Source: a virus. From it: a stretch of DNA of 39,935 bases. A program made the position numbers and the translations under genes. The stretch is taken from positions 1-39,935 of IMG/VR virus record IMGVR_UViG_3300032069_000024. The stretch is one strand, 5' to 3'. The notes under the pieces are model-generated. The model was given only the letters and a program-made list of their open reading frames with translations. It made no database searches and was not told where the DNA came from. Positions 28,977 to 37,247 of the stretch are shown one piece after another (the first letter of the stretch is position 1; each line of letters opens with the position of its first letter).

Positions 28977-29191
28977 CCAAAGAAGAGATAGAATCAGAAC
29001 GTCTAAAACTTAGCGAATGGTATGCCGAGCAGACCAGAATCTTTAATGAAAAGAACTGGCTGTTGGATGAAGAAAAAGAAAAGTATCCAGAGGAGCGGAC
29101 TTTAGACACTAAAAGTTTGGCGACAGAATATGCCAAGATAGAAAGTCCAGTGGCGGAGGTAAAAGTGGCAACCGAAGAGGTTATCAAATGA
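28973..29191 (+). CDS. Unknown acidic helical protein (72 aa)
   Basis: Follows the previous gene with 4-base overlap (GAAGGGAA SD). Helical and charged (EEIESERLKLSEWYAEQTRIF, then a Val-rich end). No domain recognised. Confidence 0.6.
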   Translation: MTKEEIESERLKLSEWYAEQTRIFNEKNWLLDEEKEKYPEERTLDTKSLATEYAKIESPVAEVKVATEEVIK

Positions 29192-29221
29192 TAGTCTATT
29201 CCACCCCAAAATGCTTTAATG

Positions 29222-29230
29222 TGATATAAT
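29222..29230 (+). promoter_or_regulatory. Extended -10 promoter TGATATAAT
   Basis: TGATATAAT (hexamer 29225-29230), with AGAAAGGA and ATG 29250 downstream. No -35 apparent. Confidence 0.6.
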
Positions 29231-29249
29231 ATATTTAGAAAGGAATATT

Positions 29250-29423
29250 ATGAGATTTAAAGCAAGGATTGTAAATGGTCTTCCGGTAGTTTTAGCTGAA
29301 GCACTAAGAACAAAAAACAAAAATGGAGGATATGATATCACAATTCAAGCCCCAAGTTTACAATTAATTAATGATTTTATAGAAAGGAACAAAAATGGCA
29401 AGCGGGATTTACAATCGGTTTAA
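29250..29423 (+). CDS. Unknown small protein (57 aa)
   Basis: ATG 29250 after AGAAAGGA behind the extended -10. The product is basic and beta-like (RFKARIVNGLPVVLAEAL, then NGGYDITIQAPSLQLI). It overlaps the next gene by 29 bases. Function unknown; accepted on promoter plus ribosome site. Confidence 0.55.
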   Translation: MRFKARIVNGLPVVLAEALRTKNKNGGYDITIQAPSLQLINDFIERNKNGKRDLQSV

Positions 29424-29799
29424 AGCTAACTTAATGAACAAAGTAGTGGATTTGGAAGCAGACACAATTAATGTTGCTCTTTATGATAATACTCATGTTT
29501 TTACTGCAACTGATAATACTTATGTCACCACGAATGAATTACCAACAGCTGGTGGATACACTCAAGGTGGTGCGGCCTTAGCCAATAAAGCCGTTACACA
29601 AGCGGCGACTACCAAATTTGACGCTGATGATACTGCCTGGACAAATGCTACTTTTACTGCTTATCACGCTGTAATCTGGGATGATACTGTTGCAACTGAT
29701 GATTTGATCGGGAACATCGATTTTGGTGGAGCGCAGTCAGTATCTTCTGGAACTTTCACTATTCAATGGAATGCTTCCGGAATTATTACACTTGCTTAA
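29395..29799 (+). CDS. Conserved phage virion protein (134 aa)
   Basis: SD AGAAAGGA. The start ASGIYNRFKANLMNKVVDLEADTINVALYDN and the C-terminal IQWNASGIITLA are hallmarks of a widespread phage family of small beta-sandwich proteins in tail or head-fibre clusters, usually unnamed. It probably is a small structural protein. The function is not further defined. Confidence 0.75.
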   Translation: MASGIYNRFKANLMNKVVDLEADTINVALYDNTHVFTATDNTYVTTNELPTAGGYTQGGAALANKAVTQAATTKFDADDTAWTNATFTAYHAVIWDDTVATDDLIGNIDFGGAQSVSSGTFTIQWNASGIITLA

Positions 29800-29810
29800 G
29801 AATAATTAAG

Positions 29811-29857
29811 CAGGAGCTTATAGGAGCACTCTTAAAGACTCCTGTTTATGACAGGAG
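29811..29857 (+). promoter_or_regulatory. Possible SD-sequestering RNA switch before the fibre gene
   Basis: CTCCTGT (29839-29845) can pair with ACAGGAG (29851-29857), which contains the ribosome site of the gene starting at 29864. CTCCT can instead pair with AGGAG further upstream (29811-29816 or near 29822), so two exclusive folds exist. It could set the level of the large repeat protein. No T-run follows, so this is not a terminator. Confidence 0.45.
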
Positions 29858-29863
29858 CAGTTG

Positions 29864-32158
29864 ATGAATTACAGGAAAGAGAACAACACATACCTTGCTA
29901 TACCCAAAGACGACCCAAAAGACCGTATCTCTATTGAAGTTGGCGACTCAAAACAACCCGACTTTTATCCTCAATTAAAGGTGATGAGGTGGGACAATGA
30001 GGTCAATTTTAGTGCTCGTTTAGTTAATGACGAAAAGAGCCCGATAGTCTCAAAGGTTGGCGAGAAAATCAAGTGGCAAGGCGAAAAAGTCAGTGCTGAA
30101 ATGTATGCCCTAACTGAAGGCGAGGGCGGCTACGAGTTTGAGGTTGTCCTAAAAGAAAAACCTGTTACGAATAAAATTGAATTTACTCTTGAGACTAAAG
30201 GATTGGACTTTTTTTACCAACCAGAACTGACAAAACAAGAGATAAAAGATGGTGCGATTAGACCTGAAAATGTCGTTGGCTCTTATGCAGTCTATTGCTC
30301 TGAAAACAAGACAAACTGGGTTGGCGGAAAGTTGTATCGGGCAGGTAAAGTCGGGCATATCTATAGACCAAAGATAACAGACAGCGTTGGCAGTTGGATT
30401 TGGGGCGAATTAAGTATAGATAAAGAAGCGGGAATTTTGACGGTTACTATTCCCCAGATATTTTTAAATAGGGCAGTTTATCCAGTCAGGATTGACCCGA
30501 CTTTTGGGTATACAACAAAAGGGGCATCTGGAAATTTTGCATGGAATAGACAGTTTTGGGGATTATTTCCAGTCACGGAAAATGGTAGTGTTTCAAAAAT
30601 CACGGCTTATGTTTATGATGTGAATAATTATAATCCTATTACTTCAGTAGCATTGTATAATAGTGTAGATACAAATGCTGGTACGAAAATATCCAATAGT
30701 GCTAATTTAAATATAGGTTTAGGATACAATGGTTGGTTTGATTATCCACTTACAGGCAATATAATTTCTGGCAATAGTTATTGGTTAGCAATTTGGAGTG
30801 GAGCAGGTACAGGTCTTGGTAATAATTGCTATGTTTATATGGATTATACGGGTGGTACTGTAAAATATAGAGATGCCAGCGATTGGCCAGATAGTCCGTC
30901 TTTAGCAATTTATGGTACTGGTAATTATAAATTATCCATCTACTGCACCTATACAGCAGCAGGCGGATGGGATCTAACCGTTACTCCAAGCGCTCAATCT
31001 ATGGTCTTATCTTTAAAAACTCCTACGGTAACAATGAGTAAAACTATTGCTACCTCTGCTCTGGCTTTGGTGTTGGCACTATTGGTATCTTCTTGTAAAA
31101 TAACCAATTCGCCATCCGCTCAAACATTAAGTTTAAGTATTCCATCACCAACAATTAAAATAAGTAGTAAGGCGTCTCCTGCGACACAAACTTTATCACT
31201 AAATCTTCAGGAATCACATATACCTGGAACTCAAAAACCTTCTACTTTGACCTCTACACTAACTTTAAATGCACCTTTAATTACATTTGATGTCAAACCT
31301 TCTGCTCAATCTTTGTCTTTAACATTACCTGGTATTAAAATTACATCAATATTATTACCAGCGACTCAGGAATTAACTCTTAATCTTAGATATATTACTA
31401 TCGCAATTAGTATTCCTTGCACTGTTGTGCCTGCGCCGTTTGAAATGAATATAAGCACTCATTCACCCAATGTCAACAAATTAACTAAACCTTCCACTCT
31501 GACTATAACCTCAACTCTTGAGAGTTCATCTGCTAAAACACTAGATTCATATACCCCGGCAACCAGAACGATGAATTTAGTCTTATTCTCACCTATCGTC
31601 ACCAGATCATCAAAAAATTCGCCTTCTACTCAAACTTTAACATTGGGTTTACAAACTCCAACGGTTCAAGTAGCGATAACAACTACTACTCAAACACTCG
31701 CACTAACATTAAACGCGCCGACTATTATAGTTACTAAAGCACCAAGCGCACAAACTTTATCACTAACATTAAAAACACCGTCTGTTACGATTGGTGGTAT
31801 AGTTTTTAGTGCTTCTGTTAATGTATTATCATTAACTTTGAAGACTCCAGCAATCACGATCGAGGAGATTGCTCCTCATCCGATGTGGACTGAAATCACC
31901 CGGCGGAAAACAGATTTTAATGAAGCAGGCAGGAGCAAAACTGACTTTTCTGAAAGTTCAAGACAAAAGACCGCTTTTAGTGATATTACCAAACAAAAGA
32001 CGGATTTTGATGAAGTTAGTGAGGGTGATTCGTCTGTTGAGCAAATCACTTATGGAGATAGCAATACTATGTATGGGGAGGGAGACTGCAGATACAACGG
32101 AGAAAAATTATCAATGACTTGGCCAGCTGGAAGAAAAAAGACAGCGTGGGGAGAATAG
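29864..32158 (+). CDS. Large repeat tail-fibre/adhesin protein (764 aa)
   Basis: I chose ATG 29864 (AGGAG, 7 nt). Residues 1-200 form a beta-rich attachment domain; residues 215-365 look like a carbohydrate-module-type beta sandwich (NWVGGKLYRAGKVGHIYRP, DSVGSWIWGEL, and a SYWLAIWSGAGTG segment). Residues about 372-665 consist of about 13 repeats of roughly 15-30 residues with the pattern PSAQTLSLTLKTPTVTI. The tail (about 668-715) has four short units such as RRKTDFNEA, KTDFSESS and QKTAFSDI. Repeat fibres on phages bind cell-surface glycans; the repeat number could vary. Host binding is inferred. Confidence 0.75.
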   Translation: MNYRKENNTYLAIPKDDPKDRISIEVGDSKQPDFYPQLKVMRWDNEVNFSARLVNDEKSPIVSKVGEKIKWQGEKVSAEMYALTEGEGGYEFEVVLKEKPVTNKIEFTLETKGLDFFYQPELTKQEIKDGAIRPENVVGSYAVYCSENKTNWVGGKLYRAGKVGHIYRPKITDSVGSWIWGELSIDKEAGILTVTIPQIFLNRAVYPVRIDPTFGYTTKGASGNFAWNRQFWGLFPVTENGSVSKITAYVYDVNNYNPITSVALYNSVDTNAGTKISNSANLNIGLGYNGWFDYPLTGNIISGNSYWLAIWSGAGTGLGNNCYVYMDYTGGTVKYRDASDWPDSPSLAIYGTGNYKLSIYCTYTAAGGWDLTVTPSAQSMVLSLKTPTVTMSKTIATSALALVLALLVSSCKITNSPSAQTLSLSIPSPTIKISSKASPATQTLSLNLQESHIPGTQKPSTLTSTLTLNAPLITFDVKPSAQSLSLTLPGIKITSILLPATQELTLNLRYITIAISIPCTVVPAPFEMNISTHSPNVNKLTKPSTLTITSTLESSSAKTLDSYTPATRTMNLVLFSPIVTRSSKNSPSTQTLTLGLQTPTVQVAITTTTQTLALTLNAPTIIVTKAPSAQTLSLTLKTPSVTIGGIVFSASVNVLSLTLKTPAITIEEIAPHPMWTEITRRKTDFNEAGRSKTDFSESSRQKTAFSDITKQKTDFDEVSEGDSSVEQITYGDSNTMYGEGDCRYNGEKLSMTWPAGRKKTAWGE
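30977..31860 (+). repeat. In-frame repeats in the fibre gene
   Basis: This region encodes about 13 degenerate copies of a 15-30 residue beta unit (consensus PSAQTLSLTLKTPTVTI). DNA copies are diverged in sequence but keep the frame, so they may gain or lose units by recombination. Confidence 0.75.
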
Positions 32159-32167
32159 TGATATAAT
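32159..32167 (+). promoter_or_regulatory. Extended -10 promoter TGATATAAT
   Basis: TGATATAAT (hexamer 32162-32167) directly after the previous stop codon, with AAAGGA and ATG 32183 next. Confidence 0.6.
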
Positions 32168-32182
32168 TAGATAAAGGATTCT

Positions 32183-32794
32183 ATGGCATATCCAACCAAT
32201 TTACCAACCTATACCGATCCGACTTCTACTAATCCTCTTAGTGATCCCGATCTTGCTACTCAACAGGCCGCACAAAATGCCGATATTATAGCATTAGCGA
32301 CTAAAGTCGGCGCTGACAGTTCGGCGGTGGCGACTTCTTTGGATTATATTCTTAAAAATACTACAGGTGGCCACGACCACGATGGGACGAATAGTAAATT
32401 AATATCTGTCACACCATACGGTTCAATTGGATATGCCCAAGTTACGGCTGACCAAACTGGCATTACGACAACAGAAACAGATTTAACTGGTTTATCTGTC
32501 GCTGTAACAGTTCCAGCTGGTAGAACGATTAAAGTCACAGGTCGTGCTTACTTTACTGCCTTCGCCGGCGGGTGTAACGGAGCTAACTTTGAAATTTATG
32601 AAGGAGCCACAATGCTGCAGATTGGTGGTGCTACTGGTGGTCTGTCAAGTAATGGAGTAGTTGAACAAGTTATTTTAACGCCGTCTACTGGTTCGCACAC
32701 TTATAAACTAAAGGCATACGCTAACGCCGCTGGGACTATGACAATGCAAGCCGGAGCAACTTATCCATGTTTTATTTTAGTAGAATTAATTTAG
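32183..32794 (+). CDS. Tail fibre/spike-type protein (203 aa)
   Basis: SD AAAGGA. N-terminal residues 1-55 are helical (ATQQAAQNADIIALATKVGAD); a HDHDGTNSK turn; then a beta-sandwich of about 110 residues (VAVTVPAGRTIKVTGRAYFTAF, NFEIYEGATMLQIGG, HTYKLKAYANAAG). This layout, a coil followed by a C1q/TNF-like or collar-like knob, is common in phage fibre tips. The domain type is suggested by pattern only. Confidence 0.65.
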   Translation: MAYPTNLPTYTDPTSTNPLSDPDLATQQAAQNADIIALATKVGADSSAVATSLDYILKNTTGGHDHDGTNSKLISVTPYGSIGYAQVTADQTGITTTETDLTGLSVAVTVPAGRTIKVTGRAYFTAFAGGCNGANFEIYEGATMLQIGGATGGLSSNGVVEQVILTPSTGSHTYKLKAYANAAGTMTMQAGATYPCFILVELI

Positions 32795-32806
32795 AAAGGA
32801 ATTAAA

Positions 32807-33715
32807 ATTTTAGTATTTGACGACGCAATCACAACTTGCCAAAATCTCGCTGACGATACTACCAACGACACTTTTCTGAAATTATTTATGAATCTTGGCT
32901 ATAAATTTCTACTCGCTGAACTCGGCAGGACTGTCACCGAAAAAACCAAGACCGCCTCAACCGTAGCCAGCCAGCAATTCTATCAGATGCCGCCAGACTT
33001 CTTATGGCTCAAGGATTTAACCGTTACCGTTGGCTCAACCACCTATCCGACCACCGAAATTGTCGACCAGGAAGAATGGGATTATTTAAATCAGACGAGT
33101 CAGACATCGGACATACCCACTTTCATCTTTGTCAGGCCCTACTGGGGGGTTTCGGGGGCTGAAGTGGGCATCTTCCCGATCCCGGCATCCGCCGGTAATA
33201 CTATTAATCTTGTCTATGAAGCGGGAGATAAAGATTTATCCGTTGCCGCTTACACGACTGGCACGGTGACGATGATCAATGGGTCTGCTACTGTCACTGG
33301 ATCTGGAACTACCTTCACGGCGGCAATGGTTGGCAGATACTTCACTATCACGACCGCCGGCGGAGATGGTCAGTGGTATAAGATTGCCAGCCGGACTTCT
33401 AACACCGTAATTACTTTAGAGAATTACTACGATGGAATTTCTGGCTCATCGTTGAATTACAAGATCGCCGAAGCCTTCGCCTTGCCGGAAGAGATGCAGA
33501 TATTGCCGGTCTATTACGCTTTGCAACACTACTTTGCGATGAAGAAGGATGCTGATCAGGAGACCAAATATTTGACTTTGTTTAACGCTGGACTAATACA
33601 AGCCAAACGGCGATATGGGACTAAATCCAGGAGCGCGATCATCAAGAAAAACCCTTGGAAATTTTCTGGAGGTTCTGTATACCCATTTTATTTTCCTTCA
33701 GAAATTAGTAGTTGA
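32807..33715 (+). CDS. Head-tail connector protein with ATT start (302 aa)
   Basis: The open frame extends 27 codons upstream of the first ATG (32888) with sense-like sequence: VFDDAITTCQNLADDT then NDTFLKLFMNLGYKF. SD AAAGGA (32795-32800) is 6 nt before ATT 32807, so ATT is the likely start; the first residues then read MLVFDDAIT. The N-terminal 45 residues are helical and match the look of podovirus adaptor/connector proteins that ring the portal; a beta sandwich follows (YWGVSGAEVGIFP, VTMINGSATVTGSGTTF) and a C-terminal helix with YYALQHYFAMKKDADQ. Assignment is by pattern and position. Confidence 0.7.
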   Translation: MLVFDDAITTCQNLADDTTNDTFLKLFMNLGYKFLLAELGRTVTEKTKTASTVASQQFYQMPPDFLWLKDLTVTVGSTTYPTTEIVDQEEWDYLNQTSQTSDIPTFIFVRPYWGVSGAEVGIFPIPASAGNTINLVYEAGDKDLSVAAYTTGTVTMINGSATVTGSGTTFTAAMVGRYFTITTAGGDGQWYKIASRTSNTVITLENYYDGISGSSLNYKIAEAFALPEEMQILPVYYALQHYFAMKKDADQETKYLTLFNAGLIQAKRRYGTKSRSAIIKKNPWKFSGGSVYPFYFPSEISS

Positions 33716-33718
33716 GAT

Positions 33719-34384
33719 ATGGTAAATAGAAACGAAAAAGGACAATTTACAAAAGGTCATAAATTAAGTCAGGGCGAAAATAACCCCTTTTATGGCAAAA
33801 AACATTCTGAAGAGACAAAGAAGAAGATGAGATTAAACGGTAAAGCCAATCTAACAGGAATCGAGAATGGTAAAAAGACAAGATTTGAAAAAGGTCATAA
33901 GGGCTTTAATAGTTTTTTGGGCAGAAAACATACCGAAGAAACAAAAAGAAAGATGAGATTAAGTGGTAAAAACAAGAATAAAGGTATTCCAAAACCACCC
34001 TTTACGGAAGAACATAAAAGAAATATAAGCTTGTCTCATAGAGGTAAAAAACCTTCAGAAGAAACAAGACGAAAAATGAGTCAATCTCAGAAAGGTAAAC
34101 ACGTTGGGGAAAAATGTCACTGGTGGAAAGGTGGAATTACTCCGATAAATCAATTAATAAGAAGTAGTGTTGAATATAGATTATGGCGAGAAGCGGTGTA
34201 TTCAAGAGATAATTATACTTGTCGTTTCTGTGGCAAGAGAAGTAAAGATAGAAGAAAATTAAATGCAGATCATATAAAACCATTCGCTGATTATCCTGAG
34301 TTGCGATTTGCCATAGATAACGGAAGAACACTTTGTGTCGATTGCCACAAAAAAACAGAAACTTATGGTAAAAGGAAGACCTAA
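33719..34384 (+). CDS. NUMOD3 + HNH homing endonuclease (221 aa)
   Basis: N-terminal half: four NUMOD3-like repeats (KGHKLSQGENNPFYGKKHSE-type, KGHKGFNSFLGRKHTEE, KPPFTEEHKRNISLS, KKPSEETRRKMSQ). C-terminal half: HNH nuclease with C-x2-C (CRFCGK), ADHIKPF and LCVDCHKKTE. It starts 3 bases after the connector gene and ends 2 bases before the nozzle-like gene, a typical free-standing homing insertion between structural genes. Its NUMOD3 region is closely related to that of the HNH gene at 2830. Confidence 0.92.
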   Translation: MVNRNEKGQFTKGHKLSQGENNPFYGKKHSEETKKKMRLNGKANLTGIENGKKTRFEKGHKGFNSFLGRKHTEETKRKMRLSGKNKNKGIPKPPFTEEHKRNISLSHRGKKPSEETRRKMSQSQKGKHVGEKCHWWKGGITPINQLIRSSVEYRLWREAVYSRDNYTCRFCGKRSKDRRKLNADHIKPFADYPELRFAIDNGRTLCVDCHKKTETYGKRKT

Positions 34385-34386
34385 TT

Positions 34387-35841
34387 ATGGCAATCAAATT
34401 TTTGGTGCAGAAATTTTTTTCAGGAGGCATAGCTTCGAGTAAAAAGATCGGCGTTCGAGGCAGTTTTGCCCTTGCCCAAAGAGCCAATATTTTTGATGAA
34501 GCTACTGAAGTTACTATTAACCCGACGAGTGTAAAGGTTTCTGGAACTACTGTCACCGACCTAATCAAATGGATAGTTTCAGGAAATCCTTATGACACCA
34601 ACACCTATTTTTATTCATCTGGCGGTAAGTTATACAAAGAAACTTCGGGAGGAACTTGGAGTGCCGTCGGAACTCTCTCAACTGCTTCTGGACAAGGGGC
34701 TGATTTATATTCTGATTATATTTATTTCACCAAGAATGCGGCGATGGCGCGCTACGGCCCCTTGTCCGGGTCGCCTTCTTTAACTGATCCCTGGACGACG
34801 GCGACTGGCATCAATACGACATCTGACTATGCTCCGGTGAAAGCCTTCGCTGCTGGAGGATTGGCGGTAGGTCACGGCAATTATCTCGGTTGGTGGGATG
34901 GAGCAGTTTGGGACAATGACCGTCTGGTTTTCCCCCCAGGTCACAACGTTAGAAGTCTTGATGTTATTGACGAATTTTTAGTTATAGGAACATGGAGAGG
35001 AACTTCTATAACCGCTAATGAGGAAGGAGCTTTATGGTTTTGGGATGGAACATCCCAATATCCAAATTTCTTCGTCAATATCAACGAAGGCGGCGTGGCG
35101 GCGGTTCTCAACAACAAAAACCGGCTGATCACTTCCATCGGCGGCAGCGGCGTCTTGATGCAGAACTACCGGCCGTTCCAGAAGATCAATACTGTGCCGC
35201 TTTTGACTATCGGCAAGTATGTAGAGGTTCTGCCGGGGGCGATGACCAACTGGCGGGGGATGGCTCATATCGGGATCGGCGGCAACACTGACAGCGCCGA
35301 CATATATCAAGGCGTTTATACTTTTGGCAATTCGCGGGAGGAGTTTCCCGAAGCCTTAAACTATGGTTATACGATTTCCACTGGCACCGCTCAGAGCACA
35401 ACTTTAAAAATTGGCGCTCTTAAGGGCATCGGCAATAATCTCTATATCGCTTGGCGGGACGGTGACACCTACGGCGTTGACAAGGTCACCAACAGCGGCT
35501 CGCCTTTTGCCTCCGCAGTTATTGAGAGTTTAATATTTGATAACGACGACTCCGGCCGTGACAAGTTGGCGCTTAAACTCAAAGCTACTCATCTTCCTTT
35601 GGCTTCGGGAGAGAGTGTTCAGTTAGGATACAAAGTCAACCGGGCTTCCAGTTACACTACCGGCACCGTCAACAGCACTGTTGATTCAACAGAGACCGAG
35701 TTGCCAATACCATCATCGGCAGCCAGATTTAGAGAATTTCAGTGGGAGGCTGTTTTAGCCACCACCGGCTCGACTTCACCGACCCTGACTTCAGTTACCT
35801 TGCAGTTCGACGATTTGGCAAAAGAATTGGGAGGATTCTAA
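34387..35841 (+). CDS. Tail nozzle / beta-propeller-like protein (484 aa)
   Basis: A regular series of strand-turn blocks (SGGKLYKETSGGTWSAVGTL, GGLAVGHGNYLGWWDGAVW, FLVIGTWRGTSIT, GGVAAVLNNKNRLITSIGGSG) suggests a beta-propeller. In podoviruses such proteins form the tail nozzle below the connector (T7 gp12- or P22 gp10-like). No enzyme motif is visible. The start is 2 bases after the HNH gene with weak ribosome signal. Role inferred from fold type and position. Confidence 0.65.
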   Translation: MAIKFLVQKFFSGGIASSKKIGVRGSFALAQRANIFDEATEVTINPTSVKVSGTTVTDLIKWIVSGNPYDTNTYFYSSGGKLYKETSGGTWSAVGTLSTASGQGADLYSDYIYFTKNAAMARYGPLSGSPSLTDPWTTATGINTTSDYAPVKAFAAGGLAVGHGNYLGWWDGAVWDNDRLVFPPGHNVRSLDVIDEFLVIGTWRGTSITANEEGALWFWDGTSQYPNFFVNINEGGVAAVLNNKNRLITSIGGSGVLMQNYRPFQKINTVPLLTIGKYVEVLPGAMTNWRGMAHIGIGGNTDSADIYQGVYTFGNSREEFPEALNYGYTISTGTAQSTTLKIGALKGIGNNLYIAWRDGDTYGVDKVTNSGSPFASAVIESLIFDNDDSGRDKLALKLKATHLPLASGESVQLGYKVNRASSYTTGTVNSTVDSTETELPIPSSAARFREFQWEAVLATTGSTSPTLTSVTLQFDDLAKELGGF

Positions 35842-35842
35842 G

Positions 35843-36073
35843 ATGGCTCAAACTATTACTTTCCCAGAATTAGAACCAGCGGCTGTTTCAACCGAAGCCC
35901 AAGATACTCGGATACTGCCGAGGAATATTTTTGCTTCTGGGACTTTGCCGGGGAATACGATCTTGAGATTAGGTGATGCCAATATTATTATTGATACCCC
36001 TAACCGTCGAATTATTATCAATGATGGCACAAATGATCGTGTTTTAATTGGGTATCAAGAGGGGGGTTTCTAA
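35843..36073 (+). CDS. Small virion protein (76 aa)
   Basis: Beta-rich with ILRLGDANIIIDTPNRRIIINDG near the end, a pattern of short phage head or tail components. It starts one base after the previous stop (GGGAGG SD-like sequence upstream) and overlaps the next gene by one base. No family recognised. Confidence 0.6.
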   Translation: MAQTITFPELEPAAVSTEAQDTRILPRNIFASGTLPGNTILRLGDANIIIDTPNRRIIINDGTNDRVLIGYQEGGF

Positions 36074-36801
36074 TGTCCGATTGGGGAGTCAAAGTATCTC
36101 AACCGGGATACAATGTTAAAACCTGTGCGGATAGAGAGCTTCTTTTTTCTTCTTCTTTTAAGACTCTAAAAATAGAAAAAGAAGGACTTATTGTAGTCAA
36201 TCCTGGTGAAAGTGGATTAATTTCTCATAATTTAGGATATTATCCTGCATTTATTATTTATAAAAAGACAGGATCTATATGGAATATCTCATCATCTGGT
36301 TATGGATCTATTGATACTTCTAATCTAAATTTATATGTTCCACCAGTAAACCCAATCACATATTATTATTATATTTTTAAACATAGGTTAGATTCCGTAA
36401 TAGACCAAACAAATATAAATCTTACTCCAACCTCCGTTAAAAATGCAGGCGACTATGGTTTGAAAATATCAAAGGAAGGCAAAAATATTACGAACGGTAA
36501 TATTGATATGAATATTACCTCAGGACTTAAAACTCACATAATTCATAGGTCTGGTTATGGAACATCAACTCTGGATGATGTTACTATTTCTCATAATTTA
36601 GGGTATATTCCTATGCACTTAGCGTATTGTAAAAAGGATACCGATACTAAAGTTAGCATTAATTTTTCTCCCGCATTTGAATATTCCATATCTACGACCA
36701 CTACTATAAAAATTTATAATTATCAGTTGGATTTTTTTGGCGAAAAACGTTGGAACATAAATTGGATTTATTATTATTTAATTTTTAAAGATTCAATATG
36801 A
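36073..36801 (+). CDS. Two-domain fibre-type protein (242 aa)
   Basis: It holds two copies of one domain. Each begins with a DWGVKVSQPGYNVK / DYGLKISKEGKNI block and reaches an ISHNLGYYP / ISHNLGYIP block about 50-60 residues later. The domain is beta-rich and ends in hydrophobic strands (PITYYYYIFKH, INWIYYYLIFKDS). It also recurs in the next gene. A fibre or host-contact role is likely from repeats and place. GGGGG SD-like sequence precedes ATG. Confidence 0.7.
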   Translation: MSDWGVKVSQPGYNVKTCADRELLFSSSFKTLKIEKEGLIVVNPGESGLISHNLGYYPAFIIYKKTGSIWNISSSGYGSIDTSNLNLYVPPVNPITYYYYIFKHRLDSVIDQTNINLTPTSVKNAGDYGLKISKEGKNITNGNIDMNITSGLKTHIIHRSGYGTSTLDDVTISHNLGYIPMHLAYCKKDTDTKVSINFSPAFEYSISTTTTIKIYNYQLDFFGEKRWNINWIYYYLIFKDSI

Positions 36802-37178
36802 AAAATTATGGTTTTAAAATATCAGAAACGGGTGTTGATGTTAATAATGCAACAGACGATGAGTGTATCATTCATTCTAAATATTCTCATCTTAAACCTT
36901 ATGTTACTGATATTTTTTCCTATAATATTCCTGCGTCCCCAGATCCCGTGACTACTACTATTTATACCCATAATTTGAATTATGTTCCGTCTTTTCAATC
37001 ATTCATTGATTATAATAATAGCGGAGAATGGAGATCATTATCAATTGGGGGTTTTGATAGTGGGATTTCATGTAGCTGTGATACCACAAAATTATATTTA
37101 TATGTTTTGGGATATTCTCAGTTTGCAGGAAATAATATAAAGGTAAAATATTATCTATTTATTGATAAAATAGAATAA
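36798..37178 (+). CDS. Single-domain paralogue of the preceding protein (126 aa)
   Basis: It overlaps the 36073 gene by 4 bases and repeats its domain: KNYGFKISETGVDV at the start, then THNLNYVPSFQSF at about residues 55-67, ending with a hydrophobic beta strand. A third copy of the same unit, so the pair arose by tandem duplication. AT-rich, with a low-level SD. Probable tail or fibre component. Confidence 0.7.
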   Translation: MKNYGFKISETGVDVNNATDDECIIHSKYSHLKPYVTDIFSYNIPASPDPVTTTIYTHNLNYVPSFQSFIDYNNSGEWRSLSIGGFDSGISCSCDTTKLYLYVLGYSQFAGNNIKVKYYLFIDKIE

Positions 37179-37185
37179 TAATTTA

Positions 37186-37194
37186 TGATATAAT
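37186..37194 (+). promoter_or_regulatory. Extended -10 promoter of the internal virion protein operon
   Basis: TGATATAAT (hexamer 37189-37194), just after the preceding gene and 12 bases before the CGCTTTAAGCAG element. Start site near 37201. Confidence 0.65.
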
Positions 37195-37203
37195 ATAAGT
37201 AAG

Positions 37204-37233
37204 ACCGCTTTAAGCAGGTATCAGCGGTTTTTT
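37204..37233 (+). terminator. Leader terminator (attenuator) before internal virion proteins
   Basis: ACCGCT (37204-37209) pairs with AGCGGT (37223-37228), followed by T6. The stem loop contains CGCTTTAAGCAG (37206-37217), identical to the element in the coat leader at 21884 and at the same 12-nt distance from the -10. A transcript would end about 33 nt after its start unless antiterminated. Confidence 0.7.
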
Positions 37234-37247
37234 ATTTAGGAGAATTT

